Below are positions 27,001 through 34,863 of a DNA stretch of 50,588 bases, in pieces. The notes under the pieces are model-generated. The model was not told the DNA's origin, made no database searches, and worked only from the letters and a program-made list of their open reading frames with translations. The position numbers and the translations under genes were made by a program. This DNA comes from Caulobacter sp. S45 (GTDB lineage: Bacteria > Pseudomonadota > Alphaproteobacteria > Caulobacterales > Caulobacteraceae): NCBI RefSeq assembly GCF_903642205.1, contig NZ_CAHJWH010000005.1, positions 1-50,588 of the forward strand, in the 5' to 3' direction. How positions within the stretch are numbered: position 1 is the first letter of the stretch; every line of letters starts with the position of its first letter.

Positions 27001-28289
27001 CTTATCGCACGTTCGGGCGCGAGGAGGTCTGCGACGCGTTCCGGCTCATGCAGGGTGGGGGCCATATCGGCAAGATCGTCATAAGGCTGGACGACGCCGC
27101 GGCCGGGAGCGCCTCTCAGCCGTCCCCGCGATCGTTCTCGGTCAACGGCGAGGGCGTGTACGTGGTGACGGGCGGTCTCACGGGCTTCGGCCTTGAGACG
27201 GCGCGCTGGCTTTCCGAGCAAGGTGCGCGCCGTCTGGCGTTGCTTGGCCGTCGCGGGCCGACGACCCCGGACGCTCAGTCCGTCCTGGCGGAGCTACGCC
27301 GCGGCGGCTTGCAGGTGGAAGCTGTCAGCTGCGACGTGGCGGATGCAGGCGAACTCGCCCGCACGCTGGAGGCGATCCGGGCGCAGCAAGGCCCGATCGT
27401 CGGCGTCATCCACGCGGCCGCCGTTATCGAGGACGGTCTGCTGGCCTCGGTGACGCCGCAGGCGTTCGAACGCGTTTTACGCCCCAAGCTGGATGGGGCC
27501 CGCAACCTGGACGCCCTCACCCGCGACGACCAGCTAGAACTCTTCATCCTGTTCTCCTCCGCCACGACTGTTCTGGGAGCGCCGGGACAGGGCGCCTATG
27601 TCGCAGCCAACAGCGCGCTGGAAGCCCTGGCTGAGGCGCGTTTCAGGCAGGGCCTGCCCGCTCTGGCGGTGGGCTGGGGGCCGATCGCTGACGTAGGCAT
27701 GCTGGCGCGAGACAAGGGGGTCGGCGACGCGCTGGCCCGCAGGCTTGCGGTCGAGCCCCTGACTGCGCGCGAGGCCCTGAATGCGCTGCCTGCCATGTGG
27801 AGCGCCGGCGTTCCGGTGGTGGCTCAGGCCGCGGTCCGCTGGGGCGCCGCGCGACGGATGTTACGGGTGCTGGCTGGCCCGAAGTTCGAAGCGATAGCCG
27901 GGGCCGGGGATGGCTATGAGCCGGAAGAAAGCTTGGCCACGCGCCTGAGCGGGCTCGCACCTGAGCAGGCCCAGGAGGTCGTTGCAAGCTTGCTGCGCGG
28001 CGAACTCGCGAAGATTCTTGCCTGCGCGCCAGAACGGGTCGAACTCGATCGTCCCCTGCCTGAACTCGGCATGGACTCTCTCATGCTCGTCGAGCTTCGC
28101 CTGGTGTTAGAGGAGCGTTTGGGCGTGGAGACGCCGCTGCTGGCGATTTCCGGAGCCACGACGCTAAACGCCTTGGCCGTCCGCGTGGTACGCATCGCCC
28201 TGGGCAGCGGGTCTGTATCGCTATTGGACGTGGCGCTGCGCCATGAAGGCAGCATCGTGCCAAATATGCAGTCCATTCCCGGCGAATGA
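21042..28289 (+). CDS. rkpA: RkpA-like single-module reducing polyketide/fatty acid synthase
   Basis: The 2415 aa type I synthase begins MPQALIAIIGVAARLPGAED. Domains in order are: KS ~1-425 with C173 (TACSSSL), H308 (EAHGTGT) and H346 (KTNVGHLE); AT ~515-830 with S610 (GHSVGE) and YAFH at 710-713, which suggests malonyl; DH ~870-1130 with H912 (HAVGGVGVLPG) and D1072; a methyltransferase-like region ~1290-1500 with LEFGAGGGGATHRLL but little else conserved; ER ~1690-1990 (HGAAGAVGLAAIRLAK); KR ~2030-2230 (GGLTGFGLETA, Y2186); and ACP with phosphopantetheine S2346 (GMDSLM). No thioesterase is present. This layout matches S. meliloti RkpA and Burkholderia WcbR, which act iteratively to make a capsule-specific acyl chain. 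Release is expected by the coupled oxoamine synthase (ATGA overlap). The start is ATG 21042. Confidence 0.93.
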   Translation: MPQALIAIIGVAARLPGAEDLDAFWRLLVEGRHAITEVPQSRWSHARFGHPRRVPGRSYTFAAGVLDDVAGFDADFFGISPREAEQIDPQQRWLLEMAWRATEDAGLRASDLSNLDTGVYVASAGGEYGALRQGDPATADAYFMTGVTGSVAANRISYTFDLHGPSFTVDTACSSSLVALHLACEDLARGRTGAALVGGVNSLLSPYPYIGFSQASMLSPNGRCFAFDARADGYVRAEGAVVLLLKRLDDALTSGDPIRAVIRGTAVNSDGRTMGLSLPNPAAQAKLLRSVYAEAGVEPGELAFVEAHGTGTAAGDPIETAALGEVLGRSRTRPLPIGSVKTNVGHLEVASGMAGLLKAMLALDKRILPPSLNFETPNPNIDFEALNLTVASSALPLPSQARSAGINSFGFGGTNAHVILQAPPESPQEASDVSAPAPPLVVSARSAEALEALSQVWAERLLASPEHKIGALLRGSARRREQHPYRRIVWGEQASDLAAALAAPSPRRSDGRAVGGSMAFVFSGNGCQWMGMGRAAYRFNAAFRDGLAMVDAALEPHIGWSAVTRLLETEDEAEFHRTDVSQPLLLAIQIASVKALQAAGVRPTAVVGHSVGEIASAWCSGALDLDQACHVVAVRSQQQQRTADAGRMAALGLDVETARGVLSELDPELCIAAENASRSVTVAGPGAALAALRRRAKAEDWAYRDLSLNYAFHSAAMDPVREDLLAGLADLAPAAPVLPLFSSVTGERVVERDMDAAYWWRNIRQPVRFRPAISNLVAEGGRILLEVGPQPVLQSYLRDALRQADVDGRVLASLNQSTRDPAFDPFESIVGAAYTAGYDLEQSPLFRGKAEPRDLPAHPLRRDFYWTRATTEGVYPHHRIQHHALLGDRSEQNSGEWENILDLVSTPFLADHAVGGVGVLPGAAIVEMGLAAARFLYPEARAQEVIDLQIFAGLPLELGAARQTRFVVGEGGRFRLESRERLVEAGWSLNATGVLAACTATCVSPSTPDPDFTISAGEVYAAARSLGLQYGPAFQVVAGVDARACGAALVRLDLPSGEVEGGDVRIGVTALDGALQGFLALLCAGALRLAAGESLLPERFGRVRAFAAGLPASAAIQVERRGVRTVEGRVLLCDGQGRVLLEATGIVFRRVRLFQASVEDRIFHTALTPSPLGSPGSPQFELDVVLAAAEGAAFKNSDGAALLQAYLLSAVLAALQQMAGGTSLSADLLFVSGKLAPDALGLFNALASELVRNRLLSEVSSGFAPTDADGFGDSTDIWRTALDEAPELGLEAAVLAERIRGLPDRLAGAKTAAKLPPAVVEQMLYRSASGQVALGALCDAITALTAGWPAERPLRVLEFGAGGGGATHRLLRALAPLGEALSYTASDDSAEELDRLKAVVGGGPQVVVSPRQAVSGPFDLVISAYGGTLLGPATTTWALDQLAPGGAFLSVEPEPSLAWTLFRDGVAGRLEAEAEPRSGARWVDALKRRNLAEASAAVVRAPLWAYNLISGRSMAPAALAATAVSPGALVIAGASDPALSQALVQTGASVETVADPAELQVLDVADAAFILIADVSPPLSERLTETVAWITAIVESGFRGPVLVITRGAGEGDMEAAALRGAARTLVNETPELPLKLLDLDPGLDSKDAAAAILSELAAGDGEIEVSQTSSGRFVPRLRQGVALPIGKEHVLEVLQPGLLSSLTWSAPPARPAPAPGQVTIEVAAAGLNFRDVMWAQGLLPEAALQDGFAGPTLGLECAGRVSAVGADVKGLKPGDRVMAMAPASLASTVVTRADAAVVLPDQVSFEQAATIPVAFLTVLYSLDHLARLEAGERVLIHGAAGAVGLAAIRLAKSRGAEVYASAGSEFKRSFAEAFGADHLLDSRSLSFADEVMQLTHGEGVDVVLNSLNGEAMIRSLSLLRPFGRFVELGKRDYFEDTRVGLRPFRENIAYFGVDADRLLTDRPALAKRLLKQAADLLAEGALGPLPYRTFGREEVCDAFRLMQGGGHIGKIVIRLDDAAAGSASQPSPRSFSVNGEGVYVVTGGLTGFGLETARWLSEQGARRLALLGRRGPTTPDAQSVLAELRRGGLQVEAVSCDVADAGELARTLEAIRAQQGPIVGVIHAAAVIEDGLLASVTPQAFERVLRPKLDGARNLDALTRDDQLELFILFSSATTVLGAPGQGAYVAANSALEALAEARFRQGLPALAVGWGPIADVGMLARDKGVGDALARRLAVEPLTAREALNALPAMWSAGVPVVAQAAVRWGAARRMLRVLAGPKFEAIAGAGDGYEPEESLATRLSGLAPEQAQEVVASLLRGELAKILACAPERVELDRPLPELGMDSLMLVELRLVLEERLGVETPLLAISGATTLNALAVRVVRIALGSGSVSLLDVALRHEGSIVPNMQSIPGE

Positions 28290-29659
28290 GCGAAATCCCT
28301 CCCAACCGCCTGGGCGAGGCGGACAGGAACCGCCTCCTCCGCCGTATGGCCGCCGCACCTGTTCCCAGCCATGACAAGCCCGTCGAACTCGAGGCGGCTG
28401 CCCTCCCAAAGGTGGATCTGGCGACCCTCGACTTCTTCGCCGAAAGCCAGCTGATCCGGCGAGTGGGCGAGATGTTCGGTATCGCCAACCCCTTCATGCG
28501 ACCCCACGAGGCGACGCCGGGTGCGACCATTCAGACCGACGGAACGACCTGCATAAACTTCTCGAGCTACAACTATCTCGGCTTGAACGGTCATCCGCAG
28601 GTGGTGCAGGCGGCCAAGGCTGCAATCGATCGATACGGCACGTCCGCCTCGGCCAGCCGCATGGTGGGAGGCGAGATATCGCTACATGGCGAGTTGGAGC
28701 GCGAACTTGCGGCGCTGCATGACGCGCAGGCCGCCCTTGTGCTGGTGAGCGGCCACGCCACGAACGTCACCATCATCGGCCACCTGCTGGGACCGCCGGA
28801 TGCCGTGTTTCACGACGCGCTGATCCACAACAGCGTGCTCGAAGGCGCGCGTTTGTCACGGGCCAAGCGCTTCAGCTTCGTCCACAATGATGTGCAGGAC
28901 CTGGAGCGACAGCTGAAAGCGCAAGCGAGCGCGCATCGACGCCTCATGGTGGTCGTTGAAAGCCACTACAGCATGGATGGCGATGTCGCGCCGCTGCCGG
29001 CCATCGCGGAGGCCGCGAGCCGGTACGGCGCTTGGCTCATGGTTGACGAGGCCCATGGCGTCGGCGTGCTGGGCGGAACCGGCCGAGGCGCGGCTGAGCA
29101 TTTCGGTCTGGCCGCCGACGCCGTGGACATCTGGATGGGCACACTGTCGAAGTCACTGGCCGGCTGCGGCGGCTATGTCGCCGGGTCCGAGCGACTGATC
29201 GAGTATCTCAAGGTCTCAGCACCCGGTTTCATCTATTCCGTCGGCTTGTCGCCGCCGCTTGCGGCCGCTTCCTTGGCGGCGCTGCAAGTCATGAAGCATG
29301 AACCATGGCGCGTGGCGAAGCTCAACGCCAACGCTAAGCGATTCCGCAACGCCCTCCGCGAGGGGGGACTCAACACGGGAAGCTCGGAGGGTTTCAGTAT
29401 CGTCCCGGTGATCACCGGCAGCTCGATACAGGCGGCCCGATTGTCACATGCTCTGGGCGAGTTGGGGGTGAGCGTCAATCCTATCCTGTTCCCGGCCGTG
29501 CCGGAGGGTTCCGCAAGGCTGCGCTTCTTTGTTTCCAGCTTGCATTCCGAGCAGCAGGTCGACGAAGCGGCAGCCGTGCTCCTGCGCCAGATTGGCAGGC
29601 TGGAAGTCGACGCGCCAGACTACTCCGTCCTCATGGCCCAACTCACCGCGGCTTCATAG
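28286..29659 (+). CDS. rkpG: RkpG-like alpha-oxoamine synthase
   Basis: This 457 aa PLP enzyme is of the 8-amino-7-oxononanoate synthase / serine palmitoyltransferase family. FSSYNYLGLNGHPQV marks the substrate site, DEAHGVGVLG carries D254 and H257 that hold PLP, and the Schiff-base lysine is K289 in MGTLSKSLAGCGGY. About 75 N-terminal residues precede the usual family start. The family condenses an acyl thioester with an amino acid and releases CO2, giving an alpha-amino ketone. Here the acyl donor is probably the ACP of the upstream synthase, with which it shares an ATGA. S. meliloti RkpG and B. pseudomallei WcbT are the relevant capsule homologues. A biotin role is unlikely: no bio genes are near. 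The amino acid used is unknown. Confidence 0.92.
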   Translation: MSEIPPNRLGEADRNRLLRRMAAAPVPSHDKPVELEAAALPKVDLATLDFFAESQLIRRVGEMFGIANPFMRPHEATPGATIQTDGTTCINFSSYNYLGLNGHPQVVQAAKAAIDRYGTSASASRMVGGEISLHGELERELAALHDAQAALVLVSGHATNVTIIGHLLGPPDAVFHDALIHNSVLEGARLSRAKRFSFVHNDVQDLERQLKAQASAHRRLMVVVESHYSMDGDVAPLPAIAEAASRYGAWLMVDEAHGVGVLGGTGRGAAEHFGLAADAVDIWMGTLSKSLAGCGGYVAGSERLIEYLKVSAPGFIYSVGLSPPLAAASLAALQVMKHEPWRVAKLNANAKRFRNALREGGLNTGSSEGFSIVPVITGSSIQAARLSHALGELGVSVNPILFPAVPEGSARLRFFVSSLHSEQQVDEAAAVLLRQIGRLEVDAPDYSVLMAQLTAAS

Positions 29660-29963
29660 GCCGAGAAGGAGAGCGACGAAGTCGAAATGCGCCTGCCAGG
29701 TGTGAGGTCGCCAAAAGCTCAGGCGCCCGGCATGTGGACGAGGTTACGACCCCATCATCGGCGAGATGCGCTATCTCCGGCGGCATGAAGGCGAGCATCG
29801 TGCGGTATTTCAGCGCGATGGCTTGCGTCCGCCTGGTCCTGGTCTTCCGCTTCGCGCGGATGAACGGTTGAAATCTGCTGCAATTGCAGGCTGCGATAGA
29901 CATTTCGCCACGGCGCCTTCCGGCGCCTTGACGGACCCGCTCCATGGCGTAAGGGCTTTTAAC
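29660..29963. other. Gene-free stretch after rkpG
   Basis: 304 bp without a convincing gene. It holds a short inverted repeat GGCGCC-TTCC-GGCGCC at 29912-29927, followed by TTGACGG, which could be the -35 box of the downstream gene, although no good -10 follows at the right distance. Open frames here on both strands have atypical composition and no recognisable protein. Confidence 0.4.
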
Positions 29964-30326
29964 ATGCTGGTTTTCGTCGACGAACCCAAGAACATCAAGA
30001 TCGTGCGTACCGCGCCTGAAGAGGGTACACGCACTAATCTGGGCAAGATCAACAAGTCCGTCTTGGAGATCCCTGCCGAGCTTCGAGAGAAACTGGATGA
30101 GGTCGAGATCTCTGAAACTGAGCAGATCGTCGAGCTTATGCGACGCGCAAGTGACGCCAGACTCCTCGCGGAAGTCGGTGACTTCCCCGCGATCTGCCAG
30201 CGTATGTACGAGTACTACGAACATACAGCCGATCCCGTCGAACGGCGCTGGATTTTAGGCTCGGTTCTCGAGATACTAAGGCGTGTTCGGCGTCTTGAAC
30301 GACAGCAGGCGGGCGGCGGCGAGTAG
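29964..30326 (+). CDS. Small protein of unknown function
   Basis: A 120 aa protein from ATG 29964 (MLVFVDEPKNIKIVRTAPEE). I do not recognise a family. It is charged and probably soluble, mostly helical from residue ~35 on (PAELREKLDEVEISETEQIVELMRRASDARLL). A C-terminal segment, ERRWILGSVLEILRRVRRLERQ, would form an amphipathic basic helix. No signal peptide, membrane span or catalytic motif was seen. Base composition is less GC-rich than its neighbours, which may mean a different origin. It sits between the rkpG gene and sqdB, same strand, and its stop codon lies in a short tandem repeat. The earlier frame (to 29766) is not supported by composition. Whether it belongs to either pathway is unknown. 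Confidence 0.6.
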   Translation: MLVFVDEPKNIKIVRTAPEEGTRTNLGKINKSVLEIPAELREKLDEVEISETEQIVELMRRASDARLLAEVGDFPAICQRMYEYYEHTADPVERRWILGSVLEILRRVRRLERQQAGGGE

Positions 30327-30362
30327 ATCGGCCCGAGTAGGTCGGCCCGAGTAAGTCGGCTT
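30321..30362. repeat. Three tandem 14-bp repeats ahead of sqdB
   Basis: Units GAGTAGATCGGCCC, GAGTAGGTCGGCCC and GAGTAAGTCGGCTT follow each other at 30321-30334, 30335-30348 and 30349-30362. The first contains the stop codon of the preceding small gene. They end 17 nt before the sqdB ribosome binding site. They may be a slippage product or a binding array. Confidence 0.7.
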
Positions 30363-30391
30363 CAGACATCGACATCTTGGAGGGACAGATC

Positions 30392-31588
30392 ATGGCTCAT
30401 ATCCTGGTTCTGGGCGGAGACGGTTTCTGCGGCTGGCCGACGGCGCTGCATCTCTCCAATCTTGGCTACGAGGTGACGATCGTCGACAACCTTTCACGTC
30501 GCAAGATCGACGTGGACCTCGAGGCTTCGTCGCTGACGCCGATCGCGCCGATCGGGACACGCCTGCAGGCCTGGCGCGAGATCAGCGGCAAGACGATCAA
30601 TTTCGTCAATCTCACGCTCGGCGAGGACTATGATCTGTTCGTCGATCTCATCCGCGAGACCCGGCCCAAGGCCATCGTCCACTTCGCCGAGCAGCGCGCG
30701 GCGCCGTATTCGATGAAGGGACCGCGCGAGCGGCGCTATACGGTCAACAACAACCTGAACTCGACGCACGATGTATTGTCCGCCATCGTGGAAAGCGGGC
30801 TGGACGTCCACCTCGCCCATCTCGGCACCATGGGCGTATACGGCTACGGCACGGCGGGCATGACCATCCCCGAGGGTTATCTGCCGATCGAGGTCGATAC
30901 GCCGGAAGGCCGCAAGGCGGTGGAGATCCTGTACCCGGCCAATCCGGGCAGCATTTACCACATGACCAAGTCGCAGGACGCGCTGTTCTTCTGGTACTAC
31001 AACCGCAACTATCGCACCCGCGTCACCGACCTGCACCAGGGCATCGTCTGGGGCACCCAGACGCCGCAGACCAAGCTGGACGAGCGGCTGATCAACCGCT
31101 TCGATTATGACGGCGACTACGGCACGGTCCTGAACCGCTTCCTGATGCAGGCGGCCATCGGCTATCCGATGACCGTGCACGGCACCGGCGGCCAGACCCG
31201 CGCCTTCATCCACATCACCGACACGGTGCGCTGTGTCGAGCTGGCCATCGCCCATCCGCCGGCGCCCGGCGCCCGGGTGGCGATCATGAACCAGATGACC
31301 GAGACCCACCGTCTGATCGAGCTCGCCGAAATGATCAAGACGATGACGGGGGCGCCCTACCACCTGACCGCCAACCCTCGGAACGAGGCGGCGGAGAACC
31401 AGCTCGTGGTCTGCAACGACAGCTTCGTGAAGCTGGGCCTTCGCCCCACCCGCCTGCAGCAGGGCCTGATGGAAGAGGTGACGGAGATCGCTACCAAGTA
31501 CGCAGATCGTTGCGACCGGAGCAAAATCCCGTGCGTGTCGAACTGGACGCCGCAGCACGAGGTGGTCAGCGTCGCGAAGGTGGCCTGA
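30392..31588 (+). CDS. sqdB: UDP-sulfoquinovose synthase
   Basis: SqdB/SQD1 makes UDP-sulfoquinovose from UDP-glucose and sulfite in an NAD-dependent reaction. The 398 aa protein starts at ATG 30392, with GGAGG at 30379-30383, 8 nt upstream. The family's extended NAD loop [15 protein letters not shown] is complete, followed by [10 protein letters not shown]. The catalytic set is T146 ([11 protein letters not shown]), Y189 and K193 ([11 protein letters not shown]). [11 protein letters not shown] and [16 protein letters not shown] are further SQD1 signatures that separate it from ordinary epimerases. No sulfolipid glycosyltransferase (sqdD, sqdX) is in the window, so the sulfoquinovose could go to sulfolipid via a distant gene or to the adjacent capsule. 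The sulfate-activation genes lie directly downstream on the same strand. Confidence 0.93.
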   Translation: MAHILVLGGDGFCGWPTALHLSNLGYEVTIVDNLSRRKIDVDLEASSLTPIAPIGTRLQAWREISGKTINFVNLTLGEDYDLFVDLIRETRPKAIVHFAEQRAAPYSMKGPRERRYTVNNNLNSTHDVLSAIVESGLDVHLAHLGTMGVYGYGTAGMTIPEGYLPIEVDTPEGRKAVEILYPANPGSIYHMTKSQDALFFWYYNRNYRTRVTDLHQGIVWGTQTPQTKLDERLINRFDYDGDYGTVLNRFLMQAAIGYPMTVHGTGGQTRAFIHITDTVRCVELAIAHPPAPGARVAIMNQMTETHRLIELAEMIKTMTGAPYHLTANPRNEAAENQLVVCNDSFVKLGLRPTRLQQGLMEEVTEIATKYADRCDRSKIPCVSNWTPQHEVVSVAKVA

Positions 31589-31880
31589 GGACGGCCGCAT
31601 CGCGCCACCGCAGGCGCACGCTCTGCACCGACTCCGCCTCAGCGATCACCGAGTCCATGCGCGTCGGCCTGATCCAGGGGCGACGTCGGCGCGCCGCAAG
31701 CGGCGGCGGGGAGCCCGGCCACCAGCTCCGGCCGGGATCGCTGAGAGAGCGCCGCGACTAGGCAGCTCAGTGCTGTCGCTGACATCCGCTCTGCGATAAC
31801 AACCGCGCATCTTCGGGATTTGAGGCCGGGGAGGGCGAGCCCGCTTGAGTGCCGCTCAGGCTATCGAGCAAGACAGGATC
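31589..31880. promoter_or_regulatory. Intergenic region between sqdB and cysD with hairpin
   Basis: 292 bp without a gene. A perfect 7-bp hairpin CCCGGCC (31714-31720) / GGCCGGG (31730-31736) with a 9-nt loop has no T-run after it, so it is not a classical terminator. GGGGAGGG at 31828-31835 is a good ribosome binding site 9 nt ahead of TTG 31845, which would add 12 codons to cysD. I recognise no known riboswitch. A cysD promoter is expected here. Confidence 0.4.
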
Positions 31881-32816
31881 ATGTCCGCGTCACCCCACAC
31901 CGCCGCCTCCAGCCCGCTCGTGCTGACCCATCTCCAGCGGCTCGAAGCAGAGAGCATCCACATCCTGCGGGAGGTGGTGGCCGAGGCCGAGCGTCCGGTG
32001 ATGCTCTATTCGGTGGGCAAGGACAGCGCCGTCATGCTGCACCTGGCGCGCAAGGCCTTCCATCCTTCCCCGCCACCGTTCCCTCTGCTGCACGTGGACA
32101 CCACCTGGAAGTTCAAGGCGATGTACGAGCTGCGCGACCGCGCCGCCCGCGCGGCCGGAATGGAGCTCCTGGTCTACCAGAACCCCGAAGCCGCCGAACG
32201 CGGGATCAACCCGTTCGATCACGGCTCCCTGCACACCGACATGTGGAAGACCGAGGGGCTGAAGCAGGCGCTGGACAAGTACGGCTTCGACGCGGCCTTC
32301 GGCGGCGCGCGCCGCGACGAGGAGAAATCCCGGGCCAAGGAGCGCGTCTTCTCCTTCCGCGCCGCCAACCACCGGTGGGACCCCAAGAGCCAGCGCCCCG
32401 AGCTGTGGAACCTCTACAACGCCCGTAAGGCCAAGGGGGAGAGCATCCGCGTGTTCCCGATATCCAACTGGACCGAGCTGGACATCTGGCAGTACATCCA
32501 TCTGAACGACATCGAGATCGTGCCGCTCTACTTCTCGGCTCCCCGGCCCACGGTCGAGCGCGACGGTCTGCTGCTGATGGTCGACGACGAGCGGTTCCGG
32601 CTGAAGCCGGGTGAGGTCCCGGTCCAACGCTCGATCCGCTTCCGCACGCTGGGCTGCTATCCGCTCACGGGCGCCGTGGAGAGCGAAGCCCAGACCCTGC
32701 CGCAGGTGATCCAGGAGATGCTGCTCACCACGACCTCCGAGCGCCAAGGCCGCGCCATCGACAAGGACGCCGGCGATGCCAGCATGGAGAAGAAGAAGCA
32801 GGAGGGCTACTTCTGA
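31881..32816 (+). CDS. cysD: Sulfate adenylyltransferase small subunit
   Basis: CysD, with the GTPase CysN, forms adenosine 5'-phosphosulfate from ATP and sulfate in the cytoplasm. From ATG 31881 it is 311 aa. A TTG start at 31845 with the stronger ribosome binding site would give 323 aa. The PP-loop that binds ATP is [60 protein letters not shown] and [14 protein letters not shown] are family blocks, and the C-terminus [10 protein letters not shown] is typical. It shares one base with cysNC (TGATG). The pair supplies APS/PAPS either for cysteine synthesis or for sulfation. Because no cysH/cysI is nearby, a role in sulfated surface glycans or in sulfite supply to SqdB is possible. Confidence 0.96.
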   Translation: MSASPHTAASSPLVLTHLQRLEAESIHILREVVAEAERPVMLYSVGKDSAVMLHLARKAFHPSPPPFPLLHVDTTWKFKAMYELRDRAARAAGMELLVYQNPEAAERGINPFDHGSLHTDMWKTEGLKQALDKYGFDAAFGGARRDEEKSRAKERVFSFRAANHRWDPKSQRPELWNLYNARKAKGESIRVFPISNWTELDIWQYIHLNDIEIVPLYFSAPRPTVERDGLLLMVDDERFRLKPGEVPVQRSIRFRTLGCYPLTGAVESEAQTLPQVIQEMLLTTTSERQGRAIDKDAGDASMEKKKQEGYF

Positions 32817-34777
32817 TGGCTGAAGATGCGACCCTCACCGACATGGCCGTGACCCAGGCCGTCCAGCCCTCCACCTACCAGGTGGAGAGCCTGATCGCCG
32901 AAGACATCGACGCCTACCTGGAGTTCCACCAGCACAAGTCGCTCCTGCGCTTCATCACCTGCGGCTCGGTGGACGATGGAAAGTCAACCCTGATCGGGCG
33001 GCTGCTCTACGATGCGAAGATGATCTTCGAGGACCAGCTGGCGACGCTGGAGGCCGACTCCAGGCGCGTCGGCACGCAAGGCGGTGAGATCGACTTCGCC
33101 CTGCTGGTCGACGGTCTGGCGGCCGAGCGGGAGCAGGGCATCACCATTGACGTCGCCTACCGCTTCTTCGCCACCGAGAAGCGCAAGTTCATCGTCGCCG
33201 ACACCCCCGGCCACGAGCAGTACACCCGCAACATGGTCACCGGGGCCTCCACCGCCGACCTCGCCGTGATCCTGATCGACGCCAGGAAGGGCGTGCTGAC
33301 CCAGACCCGGCGGCACAGCTACCTGGCGCACCTGATCGGCATCCGCAACATCGTGCTGGCCGTCAACAAGATGGACCTGGTCGGCTACGACCAAGCGACC
33401 TTCGACGCCATCGTCGCCGACTATCGCGCCTTCGCCGAGCAGATCGGGATCACCGACTTCCTGCCCATGCCGATCTCCGGCTTCAAGGGCGACAACATCA
33501 CGGCGCTGAGCGCCAACACGCCCTGGTACGCGGGCCCGACGCTGATCGGCCATCTGGAGGCGGTGGAGCTCGACGTCACCTCCGCCCAGACGAGGCCGCT
33601 GCGCATGCCGGTGCAGTGGGTCAACCGGCCCAACCTGGACTTCCGCGGCTTCTCCGGCCTGATCGCCAGCGGCTCGGTCCAACCGGGCGATGCGGTGCGG
33701 GTGCTGCCTTCGGGCAAGACCTCCACGGTCGCGCGCATCGTCACCTTCGACGGCGACCTCGAGACGGCGGTGGCGGGCCAGTCGGTCACCCTGACGCTCG
33801 CCGACGAGATCGACTGCTCACGCGGCGACGTGATCGCCATAGCCGACGACCCGCCCCAGGCCGCCGACCAGTTCGAAGCCACCCTCGTGTGGATGGCTGA
33901 CGAGGAGATGCTGGCGGGGCGTCCCTACTGGCTGAAGATGGGCGCCCAGACCACCAGCGCCACGATCCACGCCCCCAAGTACCAGGTCAACGTCAACACC
34001 TTGGAGCACTTGGCGGTCAAGACGCTGGAGCTGAACGCCATAGGCGTGACCAACCTGACCACCGACCGGCCGATCGTGTTCGAGCCCTATGTCGACACCA
34101 GCACGGCCCCCAGCAAGACGTTGGGCGGCTTCATCCTGATCGACAAGATCACCAACGCCACGGTGGCCGCGGGCATGATCCACTTCGCACTTCGCCGAAG
34201 CCAGAACGTCCACTGGCAAGCCACCGACGTCGGCCGCGACAAGCACGCCAGCCTGAAGAACCAGACGGCGGCGGTGCTGTGGCTCACCGGGCTCTCGGGT
34301 GCTGGCAAGTCCACCATCGCCAATCTGGTGGAGCGCAAGCTGGTGCGCATGAACCGCCATACCTTCCTGCTCGACGGCGACAACGTCCGCCACGGGCTGA
34401 ACAAGGACCTGGGCTTCACCGACGCCGATCGAATCGAGAACGTCCGCCGGGTCGGCGAGGTGGCCCGGCTGATGACCGACGCCGGCCTGATCGTCATCAC
34501 CGCCTTCATCTCGCCCTTCCGCGCGGAACGCGAGATGGTGCGCCAGATGATGGCGCCTGGCGAGTTCATCGAGGTGCATGTCGACACCACCCTGGCCGAG
34601 GCCGAGCGTCGCGACGTGAAGGGTCTCTACGCCAAGGCGCGCAGCGGCCAGCTGAAGAACTTCACCGGAATCGACAGTCCCTACGAGGCCCCGGAGCACC
34701 CCGAGATCCACATCGACACCACCGCGATGAGCGCGGACCAAGCCGCCGAATTCATCATCGCCAAGCTGATCCCTTGA
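32816..34777 (+). CDS. cysNC: Fused sulfate adenylyltransferase GTPase subunit and APS kinase
   Basis: This 653 aa fusion (NodQ-type) carries CysN at ~1-450 and APS kinase at ~470-653, so one polypeptide drives APS formation by GTP hydrolysis and then phosphorylates APS to PAPS. CysN motifs are the P-loop [17 protein letters not shown] (~49-65), [12 protein letters not shown] and NKMDLVGYD. CysC motifs are the P-loop [20 protein letters not shown] (~487-507), [17 protein letters not shown], and [13 protein letters not shown]. The ATG overlaps the cysD stop by one base. The start [14 protein letters not shown] is followed by another in-frame ATG nine codons later, which cannot be excluded. NodQ-type fusions are common in alphaproteobacteria. 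The convergent transporter gene ends 86 bp downstream. Confidence 0.96.
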   Translation: MAEDATLTDMAVTQAVQPSTYQVESLIAEDIDAYLEFHQHKSLLRFITCGSVDDGKSTLIGRLLYDAKMIFEDQLATLEADSRRVGTQGGEIDFALLVDGLAAEREQGITIDVAYRFFATEKRKFIVADTPGHEQYTRNMVTGASTADLAVILIDARKGVLTQTRRHSYLAHLIGIRNIVLAVNKMDLVGYDQATFDAIVADYRAFAEQIGITDFLPMPISGFKGDNITALSANTPWYAGPTLIGHLEAVELDVTSAQTRPLRMPVQWVNRPNLDFRGFSGLIASGSVQPGDAVRVLPSGKTSTVARIVTFDGDLETAVAGQSVTLTLADEIDCSRGDVIAIADDPPQAADQFEATLVWMADEEMLAGRPYWLKMGAQTTSATIHAPKYQVNVNTLEHLAVKTLELNAIGVTNLTTDRPIVFEPYVDTSTAPSKTLGGFILIDKITNATVAAGMIHFALRRSQNVHWQATDVGRDKHASLKNQTAAVLWLTGLSGAGKSTIANLVERKLVRMNRHTFLLDGDNVRHGLNKDLGFTDADRIENVRRVGEVARLMTDAGLIVITAFISPFRAEREMVRQMMAPGEFIEVHVDTTLAEAERRDVKGLYAKARSGQLKNFTGIDSPYEAPEHPEIHIDTTAMSADQAAEFIIAKLIP

Positions 34778-34863
34778 CCCCGCAGGTCGCAAGGCGCGCG
34801 TCTGGAGCGGCCTTGCCCGGCGCCTGACCGCCCGATGGAGCACGCCTCTCGAGCATCGGCAGG

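Noticed and set aside
28286-29659. Biotin synthesis enzyme BioF
   Set aside because: The family fits, but it is coupled to a synthase in a capsule cluster, has an N-terminal extension and no bio genes nearby.
29928-29956. TTGACG promoter box ahead of the small unknown gene
   Set aside because: The hexamer at the right spacing (AAGGGC) does not resemble a -10 box.
31714-31736. Rho-independent terminator after sqdB
   Set aside because: The stem is perfect but has no T-run downstream and lies 126 nt after the stop; kept only as a hairpin.
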